From the NCBI RefSeq assembly GCF_042610495.1, contig NZ_JBHGAP010000008.1, positions 1-64,000 on the forward strand: DNA of 64,000 nt. Direction: 5' to 3'. Made by a program: the position numbers and the translations under genes. Shown piece after piece: positions 60,520 through 64,000 of the stretch; the stretch's first letter is position 1; each line of letters starts with the position of its first letter. Below the pieces are notes generated by a model. The model was not told the DNA's origin. It was given only the letters and a program-made list of their open reading frames with translations, and did not search any database. This DNA is from RU20A sp042610495. Its GTDB lineage: Bacteria; Pseudomonadota; Alphaproteobacteria; Rhizobiales; Rhizobiaceae.

Positions 60520-62214
60520 TCAGGCGGCTCGACTGGTTCTGTAATCGCGCGTGGTCGCATGGGCGGGAGCGCGCGTCTCCCGTTCCAGCTGGAACTGGCC
60601 CATCATGGTCCGCAGTTTCTGGCCTTCGGCGGCCAGGGAGCCCGCGGCGGCGCTGGAGCGTTCGACCATGCCGGCATTCTGCTGGGTCGTCTGGTCCATG
60701 CTGTTCACGGAGGTATTGACCTCGGCGAGGCCGATCGACTGCTCCTTCGAGGCGGTGGAGATCGCCTCCATGTGGGCATGGATCTGGTAGATGAAATCGC
60801 TGATCGTCTTCAGCGCCTGCCCAGTTTCGCTGACGAGTTTCACGCCGCTCGAGACTTCATCGGTGGAGTTGCGGATGAGATCCTTGATCTCCTTGGCAGC
60901 CTTTGCGGAGCGCTGGGCGAGTTCGCGCACCTCCTGCGCCACGACCGCAAAGCCGCGACCGGCCTCGCCGGCGCGTGCCGCCTCGACGCCGGCATTCAGC
61001 GCCAGAAGATTGGTCTGGAAGGCGATTTCGTCGATGACCGAGATGATCGAGGAGATCTTCGACGAGGAATCCTCGATGCGGCTCATGGCCTCCACGGCGC
61101 GCGCCACGACCTCGCCGGACTTGTGGGCGCTGGCATTGGCCTCGGCCGCGACATGGCGGGCGTCGGCGGCGCGCTGCGTCGAGGCGGTGACGTTTGCGGT
61201 GATTTCGTCAAGGGCAGCAGCGGTCTCTTCCAGCGTTGCCGCCTGCGCCTCGGTGCGACGGGACAGATCCTGCACGCCTTCGCGGATCTCTTCGCTGCCG
61301 ACACCGATCGTATGAACGCTGCCGGTGATTTCCAGGAAGGTCTCGCAGAGCTGGTTGACGGACCGGTTGAGATCGTGGCGCAACGCCTCGAATTCCGGGG
61401 AGAAAGGCGTTTCCAGCTGGAAGCCGAAATTGCCCGAGCAGAGCTTCTTCAGCGCATCGCCGAGCGCAGCGACCGTGCGCACGCGCTGCGTCACGTCCGT
61501 GGCGAACTTCACAACCTTCACCACACGGCCCTGATGATCGAGGATCGGATTGTAGGAGGCGGAGATGATCACCTCGTCTCCGGCCTTGGTGCGGCGCCGG
61601 AATTCGGAGGCAACATGGCGGCCGGAGCGCAGCGTCTCCCAGAAGGCCGTATAGTCGGCACTGGCTGCAAAAGCGGGCTCGACAAAGATGGCGTGTTTCT
61701 TGCCACGCAGTTCGCTGAGGGAATATCCCATCAGCGCCTGGAAGTTGTCGTTGGCGGTGATGATCGTCCCGTCCATCTCGAATTCGATGATGGCCTGTGA
61801 ACGGCTGATCGCAGCGATCTGCGCCGCATAGTCCATGTTGAGCAGCCGCGCCTTCGCATCGGCCCATTCCACCACGAAGCCCGTCACCTTGCTACCCTTC
61901 TTCAGGGGCGTCACGATCAGGTCGAACACACGGGTGCCGACACGGATCGTGGCACTGTGGGTTTCCTTCAGCGCGGCCAGCATGTTGCGCTGGTGGGACG
62001 GGTTCTTGTGAAAAATGTCGATGTTGCTGCCGATCAGCGAGGCGACGCTGAAGCGCGGCAGCTCCTTCTTCAGATCAGCCTCGGCCTCTTCGAGCAGCGA
62101 GACCACCGCAGGATTCATATAAGTAATATTCAGCGACGCATCCGCCACCATGACGTTCGCGCGGATTGCATTCAGCGCCTGAAGCTGCGCCTCGACCTTA
62201 CGACCAGAAAACAT
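60520..62214 (-). CDS. Soluble methyl-accepting chemotaxis protein with two PAS domains
   Basis: A 564-residue receptor with no membrane segment, so it should sense an intracellular signal. PAS 1 covers about residues 10-125 (ANVMVADASLNITYMNPAVV), PAS 2 about 130-245 (IIEFEMDGTIITANDNFQAL, GYSLSELRGKKHAIF). A HAMP-like stretch follows (LKKLCSGNFGFQLETPFSPE). The signalling hairpin carries the canonical tip DEIAFQTNLLALNAGVEAAR and AGEAGRGFAVVAQEVRELAQ. No C-terminal CheR/CheB tethering pentapeptide is present (ends TSRAA). Haem or flavin binding by the PAS domains cannot be judged. Confidence 0.93.
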   Translation of the reverse strand: MFSGRKVEAQLQALNAIRANVMVADASLNITYMNPAVVSLLEEAEADLKKELPRFSVASLIGSNIDIFHKNPSHQRNMLAALKETHSATIRVGTRVFDLIVTPLKKGSKVTGFVVEWADAKARLLNMDYAAQIAAISRSQAIIEFEMDGTIITANDNFQALMGYSLSELRGKKHAIFVEPAFAASADYTAFWETLRSGRHVASEFRRRTKAGDEVIISASYNPILDHQGRVVKVVKFATDVTQRVRTVAALGDALKKLCSGNFGFQLETPFSPEFEALRHDLNRSVNQLCETFLEITGSVHTIGVGSEEIREGVQDLSRRTEAQAATLEETAAALDEITANVTASTQRAADARHVAAEANASAHKSGEVVARAVEAMSRIEDSSSKISSIISVIDEIAFQTNLLALNAGVEAARAGEAGRGFAVVAQEVRELAQRSAKAAKEIKDLIRNSTDEVSSGVKLVSETGQALKTISDFIYQIHAHMEAISTASKEQSIGLAEVNTSVNSMDQTTQQNAGMVERSSAAAGSLAAEGQKLRTMMGQFQLERETRAPAHATTRDYRTSRAA

Positions 62215-62792
62215 GCATACCCCCTCTGAACAATCGCATAAACGATCATCACCAGAACGTTATCGGGGTAAATTATTAAAAGTATATTTCCGTTTAACCC
62301 GCTGTATTATTGATACTATGAGCGTATATTTTGCGACGCGGAAAAATCCCAATACGAATGATTTTTATATTCAGATCACATCGAAACAAAAAATAATTTT
62401 TGTCGCAATATTCCAATTATCAATTGTTATTTTATCGAAGAATGCAACTTGAAATAAACCTCCGACGCTACACGCGTTCTATATACAAAATGGCATTCAT
62501 ATAAAAATACATAATTCTACGAATATCTCTATTTACAACAGGAAACCGCAGGGAACCGGTGGACGTATCGTCCGCGCTCGTTGAAGCGTTGCTCGATCCG
62601 ACACCGTATCAGCTCTGGCCTCAGGCCCGACGGACGATGTTGCACGGAGATCCCGGAACGGATGGCCTGCCTGCCGTTACACCACAGGCGGCTGCGCCCG
62701 GGCAGTGCAAGAGTCTGCGCGCAGAAGCGTCACGACGGATTTTGAACCCGTCACAGCGATGATGATTTTTCGAGGAGCCTTCCGGCAATGAA
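62215..62792. other. AT-rich intergenic region
   Basis: 578 bp without a credible gene between the chemoreceptor and tRNA-His. From about 62225 to 62540 the sequence is strikingly AT-rich against a GC-rich background. It should contain the chemoreceptor promoter; short open frames inside show no protein-like composition. From 62560 the composition returns to normal. Confidence 0.6.
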
Positions 62793-62869
62793 TGGTACGG
62801 TTGAGTGGGGTCGAACCACTGACCTCAGGTGCCACAAACCTGCGCTCTAACCAACTGAGCTACAACCGC
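62793..62869 (-). tRNA. tRNA-His (anticodon GUG)
   Basis: On the minus strand the acceptor GCGGTTG (from 62869) pairs with CAACCGT, with discriminator A and encoded CCA ending at 62793. The anticodon stem CAGGT/ACCTG encloses TTGTGGC, anticodon GTG. Position -1 is T and position 73 is A, so it lacks the G-1:C73 pair of most bacterial tRNA-His, as known for alphaproteobacteria. Confidence 0.97.
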
Positions 62870-63018
62870 ACGATCATGCGCACGCCAACGGCGTCGCACG
62901 GGGGGTCACATACGGCGGGAGGGGGATTTTTGCAAGTCTTAAGTTCGGAATGGCAGGAGAAAAATGCGGTGGCGCGTGGGGCGCAATCCGGGGCAAATCG
63001 CACCTGGGAGGCGGTCAC

Positions 63019-63063
63019 GCAAAAGGCCCGCCGCGGCCTGGACGGCGCGGGCGGGCCTTTCCA
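63019..63063 (-). terminator. Terminator of the phasin gene
   Basis: On the minus strand AAGGCCCGCC pairs with GGCGGGCCTT across a GC-rich loop, followed by TTTGCG. It lies about 65 bp after the phasin stop. Confidence 0.7.
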
Positions 63064-63126
63064 ATCCATCTGTCCTCCCTCTGTGCCCGGCTTGGGGAAC
63101 CGGCGGCACACAAGGACAGGGAAGGC

Positions 63127-63573
63127 TTACTTCTGGAAGCTTGCGAAGGTCTTTTCGGCGGCAGACTTGGCCGGCTTGGAGACGTCTTCGGCAACCTTGC
63201 GGGTGGCTTCCTGCATGGTCTTGGCCTGTTCAACGGCCAGTTCGGCCTGCTTGCGCAGGAAAGAGGTCTGGAGCTCGATCAGCTCGGAGACGGACTTGAC
63301 GCCGAGCAGGGCTTCCATGTGCGAGAGCGAGCTTTCGGCGTTGACGCGCAGCGCCTCGATTGCCTTCAGGCCGAGGGTGACGGTACCGGCCTGGGCGCTT
63401 TCCATCGTGGCTTCGACGGTCTTGGCAGCGTCTTCGGCGGCGACCTTCATCTTGGCGTAGGCTTCCTTCGACTGGGTAGCGCCCTTTTCGGCGAAGTCGC
63501 GGAAATTTTCAGTGAGCTTTGCCGGGTCGAAAGCGGCAAAGGCAAATACGTCGTCGTTCTTCTTCGTAGCCAT
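63127..63573 (-). CDS. Phasin (polyhydroxyalkanoate granule-associated protein)
   Basis: A 148-residue amphipathic, all-helical protein that coats PHA granules. The family pattern is clear: DPAKLTENFRDFAEKGATQS, KEAYAKMKVAAEDAAKTVEA, then ALRVNAESSLSHMEALLGVK, SVSELIELQTSFLRKQAELA. It ends in KSAAEKTFASFQK. No signal peptide or membrane segment. AGGAGATCAG precedes ATG 63573. It is monocistronic with its own terminator and divergent from the gene at 63814. Confidence 0.93.
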   Translation of the reverse strand: MATKKNDDVFAFAAFDPAKLTENFRDFAEKGATQSKEAYAKMKVAAEDAAKTVEATMESAQAGTVTLGLKAIEALRVNAESSLSHMEALLGVKSVSELIELQTSFLRKQAELAVEQAKTMQEATRKVAEDVSKPAKSAAEKTFASFQK

Positions 63574-63765
63574 TCTGATCTCCTTGCGGGCCGATGGTGA
63601 CGGCCCCGTTTCCTCTGATGACGATCATATAGCACGCCTTATGGTGCATTGCAATATCATTGTGCAGTGCAACATAATCAGAAATCGGCCCTGCTGTTAA
63701 CCCTGGGGCGCGAAAGCGGCCGTGAAGCCACCGGGGATGATGGACCCTTTTGCCGCATGAAGGTA

Positions 63766-63780
63766 TTAATAGAGTGTTAA
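63766..63780 (+). promoter_or_regulatory. Perfect CtrA box TTAA-N7-TTAA
   Basis: TTAA at 63766-63769 and 63777-63780 flank seven bases, 33 bp before the start codon at 63814. This matches the CtrA consensus of the alphaproteobacterial cell-cycle regulator. Confidence 0.6.
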
Positions 63781-63813
63781 TGAGAGCCCGCCTTCCGGGT
63801 GGAGCATCGACCA

Positions 63814-64000
63814 ATGAGACCGTCCATGGCCGCCAAACAGTATCCTTTCATCGATATCGCCGTTCATCCGGCCGTTCGGGCGCATTTTGCCAGCGGATCG
63901 GCGGTGGCGCTCCTGTCGACGGACCTTTCGCGCGTGCTGTGGGCCAACGGGGCCGCGGCCGGCCTGTTCAGCACGGGCAACATCTACGATTTCATCGATG
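63814..64000 (+). CDS. N-terminal part of a possible PAS-domain sensor kinase, truncated by the window
   Basis: Sixty-two codons are visible, beginning MRPSMAAKQYPFIDIAVHPA and continuing with FASGSAVALLSTDLSRVLWA and NGAAAGLFSTGNIYDFID. The segment LLSTDLSRVLWANGAAAGLF reads as the opening of a PAS domain. Large rhizobial cell-cycle histidine kinases of the PdhS/CbrA type start similarly, and a perfect CtrA box is just upstream, but the kinase domain is outside the window, so the call is tentative. ATG 63826 is an alternative start. Confidence 0.5.
   Translation, partial: MRPSMAAKQYPFIDIAVHPAVRAHFASGSAVALLSTDLSRVLWANGAAAGLFSTGNIYDFID

Noticed and set aside
62670..62760. tRNA-like fragments (T-arm-like GGTTCAAAATCC and a D-arm-like stretch)
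   Set aside because: The arms occur in the wrong order on the strand and no acceptor or anticodon stem can be built.
62213..62762. Short frames at 62213-62452 and 62559-62762
   Set aside because: Composition follows local base content, no ribosome site or motif; the first overlaps the chemoreceptor start region.

Overview
The window is chromosomal DNA of an alphaproteobacterium of the family Rhizobiaceae (Rhizobium/Agrobacterium/Shinella/Ensifer type). Base composition is GC-rich. The content that points there is a NepR-PhyR general stress pair, the Rrf2-type iron regulator RirA, an arsR-aqpS-arsC-arsH arsenic operon, RIME-like intergenic repeats, a CtrA-type TTAA-N7-TTAA box and a tRNA-His without G-1. 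I cannot fix genus or species from sequence alone.

Layout. 1-2.7 kb: probable right end of an integrative element whose tyrosine recombinase lies against the 3' end of tRNA-Gln(CUG). 3.0-6.6 kb: an overlapping operon of a Ppx/GppA phosphatase with a very long disordered N-terminus, the rRNA methyltransferase RlmE and a VOC protein. 6.6-12.1 kb: a small membrane protein, two aldo/keto reductases, a LysR regulator and a divergent alpha-ketoglutarate semialdehyde dehydrogenase. 12.1-15.6 kb: arsenic operon (arsR, aqpS, arsC, arsH, MFS). 15.8-21.2 kb: an oligopeptide ABC importer with a fused two-domain ATPase. 21.2-28.9 kb: RIME-like repeats and assorted housekeeping and transport genes (EamA, pseudouridine synthase, PrmB, FAH family, DadA-like oxidase, UPF0114).

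26.3-33.9 kb is a general-stress neighbourhood. nepR and phyR are divergent, and seven sequences of the form GGAAC-N16/17-(C/T)GTT stand directly upstream of nepR and of six small membrane, lipoprotein or unknown genes, two of which are only 50-57 codons long. No ecfG sigma gene lies next to nepR. 34.0-41.4 kb: a RidA protein and a dipeptide ABC operon (dppABC-x-DF) with an unknown, translationally coupled membrane protein inside it. 41.5-44.6 kb: a LuxR-type solo, a single-domain response regulator, and rirA divergent from a ferric-iron binding protein with an Irr-box-like palindrome between them. 44.7-49.8 kb: an M48 peptidase/YjgN pair, methylmalonate semialdehyde dehydrogenase and its divergent LysR regulator.

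50.0-60.3 kb holds the most unusual locus. One 7.08-kb gene encodes about 294 uninterrupted copies of an octapeptide ([I/V]-x-A-L-[S/T]-[S/T]-x-Q) and nothing else. Its octads are grouped into modules exactly 10 or 17 octads long (240 or 408 bp). Facing it are two coupled genes, a UDP-galactopyranose mutase and a TPR-SPINDLY/GT41-type glycosyltransferase. The Ser/Thr-rich array is a plausible acceptor for that enzyme, but this is inference. 60.5-64.0 kb: a soluble two-PAS chemotaxis receptor, an AT-rich gap, tRNA-His, a phasin, and the first 62 codons of a protein that may be a PAS sensor kinase, preceded by a perfect CtrA box.
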